Assembly: GCA_003650445.1 (NCBI GenBank)
Contig: QMQE01000044.1
Coordinates: 1 to 15,770, forward strand
Direction of reading: 5' to 3'
DNA: 15,770 nucleotides
DNA from: Acidobacteriota bacterium
GTDB taxonomy: Bacteria; Acidobacteriota; Holophagae; Thermotomaculales; Thermotomaculaceae
The translations under genes and the position numbers were made by a program. The stretch's first letter is position 1; the number at the start of each line of letters is the position of its first letter. This document shows, in pieces, positions 7,000-14,185 of this stretch. The notes beneath the pieces were generated by a model, which was not told where the DNA came from, did no database searches, and saw nothing but the letters and a program-made list of their open reading frames with translations.

Positions 7000-8400
7000 C
7001 TACTTGAATATTTTATGTTCCCTGGAAAAGTAATCTTTTGTGATTTCTTTGACTTTGGGGGTCAGGAGAATCACGGCAATGAGGTTGGGGATGGCCATGA
7101 GGCCAAGGGCGATGTCTCCAAATCCCCAGACAATCTCCAGTGAGAAAACGGCACCGGCGAACTGCATCACAAGAAAGAGAAGTTTATAGGGCTTGATTCC
7201 CCGGTCTCCAAACAGGTACTGCACCGCGCGGTCCCCGTAGTAAGACCACGAAATGGCGGTGGAAACAGCAAAAAGGAAAACCGATACGGTGACCAGGTAG
7301 TTTCCATATTCACCCAACACAGGGGCCAGCGCCACTTTGAATGCATACGCAGTCATGGGAGAACCGTTCAGTGCCTGCCCTCCGGCATCCACAACAGTCC
7401 ATGCCCCTGTGGCCACAATGACAAGGCCTGTCATGGTGCATACAACCAAAGTGTCAATAAATGGCCCCAACATGGCCACAGCGCCTTCGCGGGCCGGCTC
7501 ATCGGTTTTTGCTGCGGCATGGGCAATGGGGGCGGATCCCTGTCCCGCTTCGTTGGAAAAAATACCCCGTTTCACTCCCCATACCAGTGTGTACAGGAAA
7601 GTGGCACCGGCAAAACCGCCGATCTGCGCCGGGGGATTGAAAGCGGATTTGATGATGGTTTCGAACATGCCGGGGATTTTGTCAAGGTGAAGGAGCAGTG
7701 CCAGGAGTGCTGCTGCAACATATAGGATTGCCATAAAGGGAGCCAGTTTACTGGCTACTTTCCCAATCCGCTTGATACCGCCCAGAATGACAGCGCCAAC
7801 CAGAATAACCAGTACAATGCCGGTAATCCACGGCGCAATACCGAAATCAGAACGGAACTGGTCAGCAACAGTAAACGCCTGCACGGCGTTACCGGAACCG
7901 AAGGAGGAGATGGCAGCACAGGTCGCAAAGAAAATTGCCATGGGTTTGAATGCCTTTCCCAAGCCCCTTTCAATGTAATACATAGGGCCGCCGGAAACGG
8001 AACCATCCGTATTGACTTTTCGAAAATTCAGCGAAAGGGTGCACTCTGCATATTTCAACGCCATGCCAAAAACAGCCGTAATCCACATCCAGAACAAGGC
8101 ACCGGGGCCACCGTAATGAATGGCAGTGGCCACACCGGCAATATTGCCGATTCCCACCGTGGCAGACAAGGCGGCTGAGAGTGCCTGGAAGTGGGTAATA
8201 TCTCCTTCATGATCAGGGTCGTCGTATTTACCGCTTATAACTTGCCAGGCATGTTTGAATCGACGGATTTGAACAAAACCGAGGCGAAACGTGACATAGA
8301 TTCCCGCACCGAGCAGCAAGACCACCATGAACGGCGTTGTCTTGGGGGAATTCCAGATCAAGTCTGATATCCAGTTGATTATGGACTGTAAGTGTTCCAA
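7000..8400 (-). CDS. Sodium:alanine/glycine symporter (AGCS family)
   Basis: AGCS proteins import alanine or glycine with sodium through about ten membrane helices. The 466-residue product shows the family signatures: FQALSAALSATVGIGNIAGV with the glycine/asparagine-rich unwound segment, GGPGALFWMWITAVFGM, YAECTLSL, SGGPMYYIERGLG, and the later GVKRGIFSNEAGQGSAPIAHAAA block. I take TTG at 8400 as the start: GGAGGG (8406-8411) lies five bases before it, and the resulting N-terminus MEHLQSIINWISDLIW resembles the family. An in-frame ATG at 8415 would add five residues but has no Shine-Dalgarno site. The gene is monocistronic and divergent from the SHOCT gene. Substrate choice between alanine and glycine cannot be read here. 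Confidence 0.94.
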   Translation of the reverse strand: MEHLQSIINWISDLIWNSPKTTPFMVVLLLGAGIYVTFRLGFVQIRRFKHAWQVISGKYDDPDHEGDITHFQALSAALSATVGIGNIAGVATAIHYGGPGALFWMWITAVFGMALKYAECTLSLNFRKVNTDGSVSGGPMYYIERGLGKAFKPMAIFFATCAAISSFGSGNAVQAFTVADQFRSDFGIAPWITGIVLVILVGAVILGGIKRIGKVASKLAPFMAILYVAAALLALLLHLDKIPGMFETIIKSAFNPPAQIGGFAGATFLYTLVWGVKRGIFSNEAGQGSAPIAHAAAKTDEPAREGAVAMLGPFIDTLVVCTMTGLVIVATGAWTVVDAGGQALNGSPMTAYAFKVALAPVLGEYGNYLVTVSVFLFAVSTAISWSYYGDRAVQYLFGDRGIKPYKLLFLVMQFAGAVFSLEIVWGFGDIALGLMAIPNLIAVILLTPKVKEITKDYFSREHKIFK

Positions 8401-8405
8401 AAAAT

Positions 8406-8411
8406 CCCTCC
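8406..8411 (-). promoter_or_regulatory. Ribosome-binding site that selects a TTG start for the symporter
   Basis: GGAGGG on the minus strand is placed five bases before TTG (8398-8400) but lies just inside the frame of the upstream ATG (8413-8415). It therefore favours the shorter protein. Confidence 0.6.
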
Positions 8412-8426
8412 GCATCTAGTCAAATT

Positions 8427-8457
8427 TTGTCTATCGTATCACAGTTTATGCTATGAT
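8427..8457 (+). promoter_or_regulatory. Weak candidate promoter for the SHOCT gene
   Basis: TTGTCT (8427-8432) and TATGAT (8452-8457) are 19 bases apart, longer than ideal. The position, about 30 bases before the ATG at 8490 in a divergent intergenic region, is right for a promoter. Treat this as tentative. Confidence 0.3.
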
Positions 8458-8489
8458 TAGGCGAATATTTGACCAGGGAGGGCTCATTT

Positions 8490-9308
8490 ATGCGCCGATT
8501 CATCCTGCTGACATCTATCCTGCTTCTCGGGCTTATGCAAGTCTCTGCGCAGGACACAGACAAAACCGCTAAAACGAAAGGCAATTCCAAAATAATCATC
8601 ACTATTTCTCCGTACAAATACCAGGTTTCCGACACACCGTACGCGCATCCTCAGATATTGACGCTTAAACAAGCTGCCCGTATTCTCTCTTCGATTTTCA
8701 TTGAAAGGGGAAGGGGAGAGGTGCCTGTTTTGAACTCGGAAGACTGGATGATGCTGGCTCCGAAAATGGTAAAAGAGTTTAAAACATTAAAAACAAATCA
8801 GCAGTTGGAAATTGTCAAAGCCTGGGGCCATGAACAGAAAAACGGAACATTCAATGAAGATCATTCCACCCATCTTTATCTCTGTTTTGTTAAAGCGGAC
8901 ACCCTGTATGTAGCGATCACATACAAGAACCGAAAACCGGAACAGATGTACCATCTTGCGAAGGGCCGTTTCATGGAATGGATGAAAAACAAGGACGGGA
9001 AAAAATTTCTCAATATTGTGCTGATGAATAAATCTCTCTGGACCACAAATTTCAATGATCTCGTCTTTGAGAAAAACATGCAGTTTGATCCAGACAAAAT
9101 TAAGCAGAGAATTGACAAGCACGCTGACCGGAAGGGGGACATCAAGGGCAATAAAGGGACAGAAACAGAACCGGCCACACTGACCTTTGAGCAACTGGAA
9201 AAAGAATTGAAGCGGCTCAATGACATGAAGGAAAAGGGGCTGATTTCAGAGGATGAATACAAAAGGGCCCGTGCCCGGCTGATGAAACAGGCTGGCATTG
9301 GCAGTTAG
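8490..9308 (+). CDS. Secreted protein of unknown function with C-terminal SHOCT-like domain
   Basis: The ATG at 8490 is preceded by AGGGAGGG (8475-8482); an in-frame TTG at 8469 lies upstream of that site and is unlikely. The 272-residue product begins with a clear signal peptide (MRRF, hydrophobic core 4-17, cleavage likely after VSA at 18-20). There is no lipobox cysteine. A mixed alpha/beta region of about 180 residues follows that I do not recognise; it includes HLYLCFVKADTLYVAITYKN and LNIVLMNKSLWTTNFNDLVF. A charged linker (about 200-230) leads to a C-terminal SHOCT-like helical hairpin at 232-266 (LKRLNDMKEKGLISEDEYKRA). SHOCT modules occur at the ends of many envelope and cytoplasmic proteins and are thought to mediate oligomerisation. 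The next gene starts 15 bases after the stop. Confidence 0.82.
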   Translation: MRRFILLTSILLLGLMQVSAQDTDKTAKTKGNSKIIITISPYKYQVSDTPYAHPQILTLKQAARILSSIFIERGRGEVPVLNSEDWMMLAPKMVKEFKTLKTNQQLEIVKAWGHEQKNGTFNEDHSTHLYLCFVKADTLYVAITYKNRKPEQMYHLAKGRFMEWMKNKDGKKFLNIVLMNKSLWTTNFNDLVFEKNMQFDPDKIKQRIDKHADRKGDIKGNKGTETEPATLTFEQLEKELKRLNDMKEKGLISEDEYKRARARLMKQAGIGS

Positions 9309-9323
9309 ACGGCGAGTGAAGAA

Positions 9324-9566
9324 ATGGAAAAAAAGAACCGGAACCTGCAAAGTGAAGTGGAAATACTGGGAGACCTGCTTTCTAAAAAGTTGGCGGATGA
9401 CAAGGAGATTTCTGCCCTGATACAGCAGATTAGAGACAAAGGAATGATGCTGACTGTTGTGATTGAGGCCAATCCGGACATTGATGAAGCAGAGCTGAAA
9501 TTTAACCAGTTTGACCATAATTTCTTGAAAAAGCTGAAGATTCGACCCAATGAAGACATTGACTGA
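9324..9566 (+). CDS. 80-residue protein of unknown function, overlapping rlmN
   Basis: A charged, mostly helical, probably cytoplasmic protein: residues 1 to about 50 look like one or two amphipathic helices (MEKKNRNLQSEVEILGDLLS, then EISALIQQIRDKG), followed by an acidic turn and FLKKLKIRPNEDID. I do not recognise the family. There is no good Shine-Dalgarno sequence (GTGAAGAA before the ATG), but it sits 15 bases after the SHOCT gene and overlaps rlmN by 17 bases, so it probably belongs to one transcript read by coupled translation. It is called a gene because it fills the space between two good genes and no alternative reading is better. Confidence 0.6.
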   Translation: MEKKNRNLQSEVEILGDLLSKKLADDKEISALIQQIRDKGMMLTVVIEANPDIDEAELKFNQFDHNFLKKLKIRPNEDID

Positions 9567-10596
9567 TCTGTCTCCGGCCGAGGTCCGGGAAGCGTTCAAG
9601 GAAAGCGGTTTTCCTGCTTTTCGCGCCGGCCAGGTCTTGAAATGGATTTATGAAAATAGTGTCACCGATTTTCGGAACATGAGTAACCTCTCCAAATCCC
9701 TTCGGGAAGAACTGGCTGCGAAATGGCAGATAGACAGTCTCCGGGAAGTGAAGCGGAATTCTGCATCGGATGGCACCATTAAATTTGGCTTTGCCCTCCA
9801 CGACACGCACATCATTGAATCGGTTCTCATTCCTATGGAGAATGGGAAACAGACCTTCTGTATCTCTTCTCAGGTAGGTTGCGCCATGGGGTGCAAATTC
9901 TGCAACACTGCTCGAATGGGTATGGTTCGCAATCTGAGCCCCTCGGAAATTGTCTGTCAGGTTCTTTACCTGTACCGGGAAGCGGGGCTCAGGGAGCAGC
10001 ATCGGTCGTTTAATGTCGTCTTCATGGGAATGGGGGAGCCGCTGGCAAACCTGGACAATGTGCTGAAAGCCATGCGCATTCTCATTGACAAAGATGGGAT
10101 GAATCTGTCCCGGAGACGAATCACCGTTTCAACATGCGGTATTGTGGCCGGCATCCGCCGCCTGGCACGGGAAGAATATCCACCCCGTCTTGCCATTTCT
10201 CTCAACGCCGCCGATGATGAAACCCGGCTGAAAATAATGCCCGTAACCGAAGGGAATCCTCTGTCGGAGCTTCTGGACCAGCTGAGGCGCTATCCACTCC
10301 CCCAGCGGGAGCGTTTTACCTTTGAATACGTCCTGATCCGGGATGTCAACGACCGTGACAAGGATGCCGCTAGTCTGTCCCGGCTTCTGAACAAGCTTCG
10401 CTACAAAATCAACCTGATTCCATTCAATCCCTTCCCCGGTTCCGACTACCTCGCGCCTGATCCTGTCCGAATTGAGGCATTCCAGCAGATCCTATTCAGC
10501 AAAAACATCACTGCTACCATTCGCAAGAGCAAAGGGCAGGATATTCAAGGCGCCTGCGGCCAGCTCGCTGTAAGTGTTGAAAAAGAGTTGGGGTAG
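9550..10596 (+). CDS. rlmN: Dual-specificity 23S rRNA A2503 / tRNA A37 C2-methyltransferase RlmN
   Basis: RlmN is a radical-SAM enzyme that methylates C2 of A2503 in 23S rRNA and, in E. coli, A37 of some tRNAs. The 348-residue protein has the N-terminal helical domain (FPAFRAGQVLKWIY), the entry motif QTFCISSQVG, and the iron-sulfur motif CAMGCKFC with cysteines 111, 115 and 118. It also has GMGEPLAN at 161-168 and the C-terminal DIQGACGQL, where cysteine 336 is the residue that carries the transient methyl. All catalytic cysteines are present. The paralogue Cfr gives antibiotic resistance, but length and motif context fit the housekeeping enzyme. The start at 9550 lies inside the upstream gene and has only a weak AAGCTGAAG-type site. 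Confidence 0.95.
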   Translation: MKTLTDLSPAEVREAFKESGFPAFRAGQVLKWIYENSVTDFRNMSNLSKSLREELAAKWQIDSLREVKRNSASDGTIKFGFALHDTHIIESVLIPMENGKQTFCISSQVGCAMGCKFCNTARMGMVRNLSPSEIVCQVLYLYREAGLREQHRSFNVVFMGMGEPLANLDNVLKAMRILIDKDGMNLSRRRITVSTCGIVAGIRRLAREEYPPRLAISLNAADDETRLKIMPVTEGNPLSELLDQLRRYPLPQRERFTFEYVLIRDVNDRDKDAASLSRLLNKLRYKINLIPFNPFPGSDYLAPDPVRIEAFQQILFSKNITATIRKSKGQDIQGACGQLAVSVEKELG

Positions 10597-10660
10597 GAGT
10601 TGGAGCAGGGGTAAGAAAGGGAAAGAGATTCACCGTTGGAATCGCAGAGGCCTCTCAGCC

Positions 10661-10703
10661 AAAATCCGGATAGAACATTTCTTTGTATTATTCTGATATC
10701 CGG
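10661..10703 (-). terminator. Weak candidate terminator of the murA operon
   Basis: On the minus strand CCGGATA (10697-10703) can pair with TATCCGG (10666-10672), followed by ATTTTGG. The stem is seven base pairs but the loop is 24 bases and contains the murA stop codon, so efficiency is doubtful. No other terminator is visible in the 91 bases between the convergent rlmN and murA. Confidence 0.3.
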
Positions 10704-11950
10704 GCAATGTCGGCACCGAGGCTCTGGAGCTTCCCTTCAAAATTGTGGTAGCCACGGTCCAAGTGATAAATGTGGTGAATATTTGTGGTTCCTGATGCAG
10801 TGAGGCCGGCGATTACCAGGGAAGCGCTGGCACGGAGGTCGGTGGCCATAACTTCCGCACCCTGCAGCGTTGTGCCACCCCTGATGATGACACGATTGCC
10901 GTCAATTTTTAAGCGGGCACCGAGACGATTTAGTTCTTGAACATGTTGAAACCGATTTTCGAAGATTGTTTCTTTGACAAATGATACGCCTTCGGCCTGA
11001 GTCATTAACGCCATGAACTGGGCCTGAAGGTCGGTGGGGAATCCGGGGTAGGGAGAGGTCTCAACGTCAACCGGGTGAACGCCATGTGCGGCTTCTATTG
11101 AAATGCTATCTTTCCCGGGAATAACCGTTACACCGGCTTCCACGAGTTTTTCGATGGGAATACGGAGGTGTTCAGGATTGACTGCAAAGAGGGTACCGTT
11201 TCCACCGCTGGCCGCGATTGCCATCAGGTAGGTGCCGGCTTCAATCCGGTCGGGGATTACGCGATGCGAGATCCGATGCAGAGAGCGGACCCCCTTGATA
11301 GTAATTCGACTGTTCCCAACACCATTTATTTTAGCACCCATTTTGATTAGGCAATTACACAGATCTACGACTTCCGGTTCATTGGCGGCGTGTTCAATAA
11401 CAGTCTCGCCTTCTGCCATTACGGCTGCCATTATGGCATTTTCCGTTCCGGTCACGGTTACCCGGTCAAACAGGATTTGTGTGCCTCTGAGTTTTGGTGC
11501 CCGTAGGATGGCAAATCCCGATTCAATTCTGTGGTCTGCCCCCAGCTTCTGAAATGCATGGATGTGTTCATTAATGGGGCGGGCACCGATTGCGCATCCG
11601 CCTGGCGTATATACATGGGCTTCTCGGAAGCGCCCCAGGAGTGGCCCCATGAGGAGGACAGACGCACGCATTTTTCTCACAATATCGTAGGGTATTTCAT
11701 CTGGCCGGACATTGGATGTGGTGAGATTGAGTTTTCCGGTTTCTGCCTGAAATTCGACAATGGCGCCCAGGCGTTCCATTGCTTTCAGCAGGGTCCGAAC
11801 ATCCGTCACGTCCGGCACATTCTCAAGTTCCAGTCCGTCTTCAGAGAGAATAGAAGCGGCAATGAGGGGTAGCGCGGCATTTTTTGCGCCAGACATGCGT
11901 ACGTCTCCTGTCAGGCGTTTTCCACCCTGAATCACCAGCTTGTCAAGCAT
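10688..11950 (-). CDS. murA: UDP-N-acetylglucosamine 1-carboxyvinyltransferase
   Basis: MurA transfers enolpyruvate from phosphoenolpyruvate to UDP-GlcNAc, the first committed step of peptidoglycan synthesis, in the cytoplasm. From ATG 11950 the product is 420 residues, the usual size. Lysine 23 in SGAKNA, the active-site loop TPGGCAIGARP with cysteine 119, and FPTDLQAQFMAL with the catalytic aspartate are all present. Cysteine at 119 is the form that fosfomycin alkylates. I choose ATG 11950 over the in-frame ATG at 11974: GGAG lies nine bases before it, the N-terminus MLDKLVIQGG fits the family, and the overlap with the prmC end is then only eight bases (11943-11950). It is the last gene of the operon. 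Confidence 0.96.
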   Translation of the reverse strand: MLDKLVIQGGKRLTGDVRMSGAKNAALPLIAASILSEDGLELENVPDVTDVRTLLKAMERLGAIVEFQAETGKLNLTTSNVRPDEIPYDIVRKMRASVLLMGPLLGRFREAHVYTPGGCAIGARPINEHIHAFQKLGADHRIESGFAILRAPKLRGTQILFDRVTVTGTENAIMAAVMAEGETVIEHAANEPEVVDLCNCLIKMGAKINGVGNSRITIKGVRSLHRISHRVIPDRIEAGTYLMAIAASGGNGTLFAVNPEHLRIPIEKLVEAGVTVIPGKDSISIEAAHGVHPVDVETSPYPGFPTDLQAQFMALMTQAEGVSFVKETIFENRFQHVQELNRLGARLKIDGNRVIIRGGTTLQGAEVMATDLRASASLVIAGLTASGTTNIHHIYHLDRGYHNFEGKLQSLGADIARISE

Positions 11951-12803
11951 ATTGTATGACTCCAATTCGCTCATGGTTGGCCAGATCCCTTATAATTTCG
12001 AACCGATGGATTTTTCCGGAAATTTCAGGTTCCACCAATTCCCGTATTGCTTCCCCCTGATTATACCCGAACTCGAAGGCCAGGTATCCCTTTTTTTTAA
12101 GGAGTACCGGTGCCTGTTTCAGGAGGGATCGGATATGGGTAAGGCCGTCATTGCCGGAGAACAGTGCTTTCCGGGGTTCAAACCCAAGTTCAGGCTGAAG
12201 GGCCGGGGCTTCTTCTTCGGCGACATAGGGTGGGTTTGCGGTGATCAGGTCCACGGATGAGGGCGCAAACGAGGTCAGCATATCTGTCGCAAGAAAGGAG
12301 CAGTTGTCTGCGGAAAGCCGATTCTTGTTTATCTTAGCAATATTCAGAGCTGAGGTTGAAATATCACAGCCGATGACCCGGTTTTCAGGTCGTTCCAGTG
12401 CGATGGAAATGGCGACACATCCGGAACCGGTGCAGCAGTCAATGATTAACTTCTTTCCCCGGGAAGGCAATAAATTCAGTGCGGTTTCAACAAGATGTTC
12501 CGTTTCCGGGCGGGGAATCAGCACATCCGGTGTTACATTGAATTCATATTTCCAGAAATCGCACTTTCCAAGGATGTATTGGAGAGGGGCATGAGTGGCA
12601 CGTTCCCCAATTGTTTCATGAAAACGGGCCCATTCCTCTTCTGAAAGGACAAAGTCTCCTGTTATTGCCCGATGACGGGGGATATGAAATGAATGGGATA
12701 AGATAGTTGTGATGTCCGGCTGTGGTGAAAGGATGTCCGCATTCTGGAGTCTTTCTACGGCAAGTTGAATATTAATGAGTGAGGATTTGTCCATCATGGC
12801 CAT
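11943..12803 (-). CDS. prmC: Peptide chain release factor glutamine N5-methyltransferase
   Basis: PrmC (HemK) uses S-adenosylmethionine to methylate the glutamine of the GGQ motif in release factors, which is needed for efficient termination. The 286-residue protein has an N-terminal helical domain with PLQYILGKCDFWKYEF and LIPRPETE, then a Rossmann methyltransferase domain with IDCCTGSGCVAISIA and the catalytic NPPY motif. The gene begins eight bases after prfA, the gene for its substrate, which is the usual pairing. The first of three close methionines (ATG GCC ATG ATG) is used because GGAG lies 12 bases upstream of it; a start two or three codons later is possible. The end overlaps murA by eight bases. 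Confidence 0.95.
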   Translation of the reverse strand: MAMMDKSSLINIQLAVERLQNADILSPQPDITTILSHSFHIPRHRAITGDFVLSEEEWARFHETIGERATHAPLQYILGKCDFWKYEFNVTPDVLIPRPETEHLVETALNLLPSRGKKLIIDCCTGSGCVAISIALERPENRVIGCDISTSALNIAKINKNRLSADNCSFLATDMLTSFAPSSVDLITANPPYVAEEEAPALQPELGFEPRKALFSGNDGLTHIRSLLKQAPVLLKKKGYLAFEFGYNQGEAIRELVEPEISGKIHRFEIIRDLANHERIGVIQYA

Positions 12804-12811
12804 GCTTTGAA

Positions 12812-13894
12812 TTAACTCCGGACTGTGGAGGCTTCCTTCATGGCAATGGCCTGGTAGTGGGCAACGAGGGCATCGATGACTTCATCCAGTTCACCATCAA
12901 GGAAAGCAGTCAGCTGGTGTATGGTTTTCCCGATACGATGATCTGTGATTCGGCTCTGGGGGAAATTGTAGGTGCGGATTTTCTCACTGCGGTCTCCTGA
13001 GCCAACCTGGCTTTTCCTGTCTTTTGCTATTACTGCCTGCTGTTTCTCCTGTTCCATTTCATAGAGTCTGGAGCGAAGTACCCGCATGGCTTTTTCTTTA
13101 TTCTTTATCTGAGATTTTTCGTCCTGGCAGGTGACCACAAGGCCGCTGGGGATGTGGGTGATACGGATAGCCGAGTACGTAGTATTGACAGACTGGCCGC
13201 CAGGGCCGGATGAACAATACCGGTCTATGCGCAAGTCTTTTTCACCGATGTTGACTTCAACTGCGTCTACCTCAGGCAGGACGGCTACGGTAACCGCGGA
13301 GGTATGAATACGGCCACCGGATTCAGTCTGTGGAACTCGTTGAACCCGATGAACCCCACTTTCGTATTTCAGCCTGGAGTAAGCGTTTTCTCCTTCAATA
13401 ACTGCGACGACTTCTTTCAAACCGCCGACGCCAGTCTGGTTGATGTCCATAATTTCCAGCTTCCAGTTGTGTTTTTCTGCATAGCGGCTGTACATGCGGA
13501 ATATTTCTGCAGCAAAGAGCGCAGCTTCATCACCACCGGTACCGGCACGAATTTCAAGAACGACATTGCGTTCATCGTTTGGGTCCTTAGGGAGAAGCAG
13601 AATCTTGAGCTGCTCTTCGATTGAAGACAATTCCTCTTTCAGTGCGGAGAGTTCTTCTTCTGCCAGTGCCTTCATTTCACGGTCGCCGGCAGAATCAGAA
13701 AGGATTTCATGTGCCTCATTTATCTGATTCTGTATCCGAATGTAATTACGATAGCTTGAAACAAGGGGCTCAAGATCTGCACGCTGTTTTGAAAGCTTCC
13801 GAAAAAGAGAGTGATCCTGAGCCACCTCAGGATCACTCATTTTTCGTGTTAGATTTTCAAAATCATTTTCAATGTCCGCAAGTTTATCAAACAT
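12812..13894 (-). CDS. prfA: Peptide chain release factor 1
   Basis: RF1 reads UAA and UAG and triggers hydrolysis of the finished peptide. The 360-residue protein has the helical domain 1 (DKLADIENDFENLTRKMSDP), the codon-reading PxT motif as PQT at 188-190, which marks RF1 rather than RF2 (SPF), and the peptidyl-transfer motif GPGGQ with GGQ at 232-234. All domains are intact. The start ATG lies nine bases after rpmE. The Shine-Dalgarno site is poor (a GGGGAAA run about 15 bases upstream), which suggests coupling to rpmE translation. Confidence 0.97.
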   Translation of the reverse strand: MFDKLADIENDFENLTRKMSDPEVAQDHSLFRKLSKQRADLEPLVSSYRNYIRIQNQINEAHEILSDSAGDREMKALAEEELSALKEELSSIEEQLKILLLPKDPNDERNVVLEIRAGTGGDEAALFAAEIFRMYSRYAEKHNWKLEIMDINQTGVGGLKEVVAVIEGENAYSRLKYESGVHRVQRVPQTESGGRIHTSAVTVAVLPEVDAVEVNIGEKDLRIDRYCSSGPGGQSVNTTYSAIRITHIPSGLVVTCQDEKSQIKNKEKAMRVLRSRLYEMEQEKQQAVIAKDRKSQVGSGDRSEKIRTYNFPQSRITDHRIGKTIHQLTAFLDGELDEVIDALVAHYQAIAMKEASTVRS

Positions 13895-13903
13895 TTGCGG
13901 TGC

Positions 13904-14113
13904 TCAGTTTTTCCCCTTGTTTCCATAACGGCGGTTGAATTTCTCAACGCGGCCGGCGGCATCAATGAGTTTCTGCTTCCCTGTAAAAAAGGGATGACAT
14001 GCCGAGCATATTTCCACCGAAATTTCTTTTTTAGTTGACCGGGTCTTGAATGTGTTGCCACAGGCACAGGTGACGGTCACTTCATTGTATTCCGGGTGAA
14101 TGTCTTTTTTCAT
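13904..14113 (-). CDS. rpmE: 50S ribosomal protein L31, zinc-binding type
   Basis: L31 bridges the subunits at the central protuberance. The protein has 69 residues: MKKDIHPEYNEVTVTCACGN, then VEICSACHPFFTGKQKLIDAAGRVEKFNRRYG. Cysteines 16, 18, 36 and 39 form the zinc site, so this is the C+ form and not the zinc-free paralogue that Zur regulates in many bacteria. The start is ATG 14113, with GGAGGA (14121-14126) seven bases upstream. An in-frame upstream ATG would add 19 residues from within the promoter region and is not credible. It is first in the rpmE-prfA-prmC-murA operon. Confidence 0.96.
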   Translation of the reverse strand: MKKDIHPEYNEVTVTCACGNTFKTRSTKKEISVEICSACHPFFTGKQKLIDAAGRVEKFNRRYGNKGKN

Positions 14114-14149
14114 TGCACAATCCTCCTTAAAAATCCACTCAGGGTTCAC

Positions 14150-14177
14150 ATTATAATGCAACGTCTCCACATTGCAA
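14150..14177 (-). promoter_or_regulatory. Near-consensus promoter of rpmE-prfA-prmC-murA
   Basis: On the minus strand TTGCAA (14172-14177) and a perfect TATAAT (14150-14155) are 16 bases apart. Transcription would start near 14143, giving a 30-base leader with a good ribosome-binding site. The -35 box lies eight bases after the topA stop codon. A dyad TGCAA-N10-TTGCA (14157-14176) overlaps the -35 box and spacer. Confidence 0.7.
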
Positions 14178-14185
14178 AGAACTTT

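Noticed and set aside
9550..10596. Cfr-type antibiotic resistance methylase
   Set aside because: Length, motifs and setting fit housekeeping RlmN; nothing suggests mobility or transfer.
10627..10655. GATTC-N7-GAATC and palindrome AGAGGCCTCT between rlmN and murA
   Set aside because: Short stems or no loop and no T-run; likely chance.
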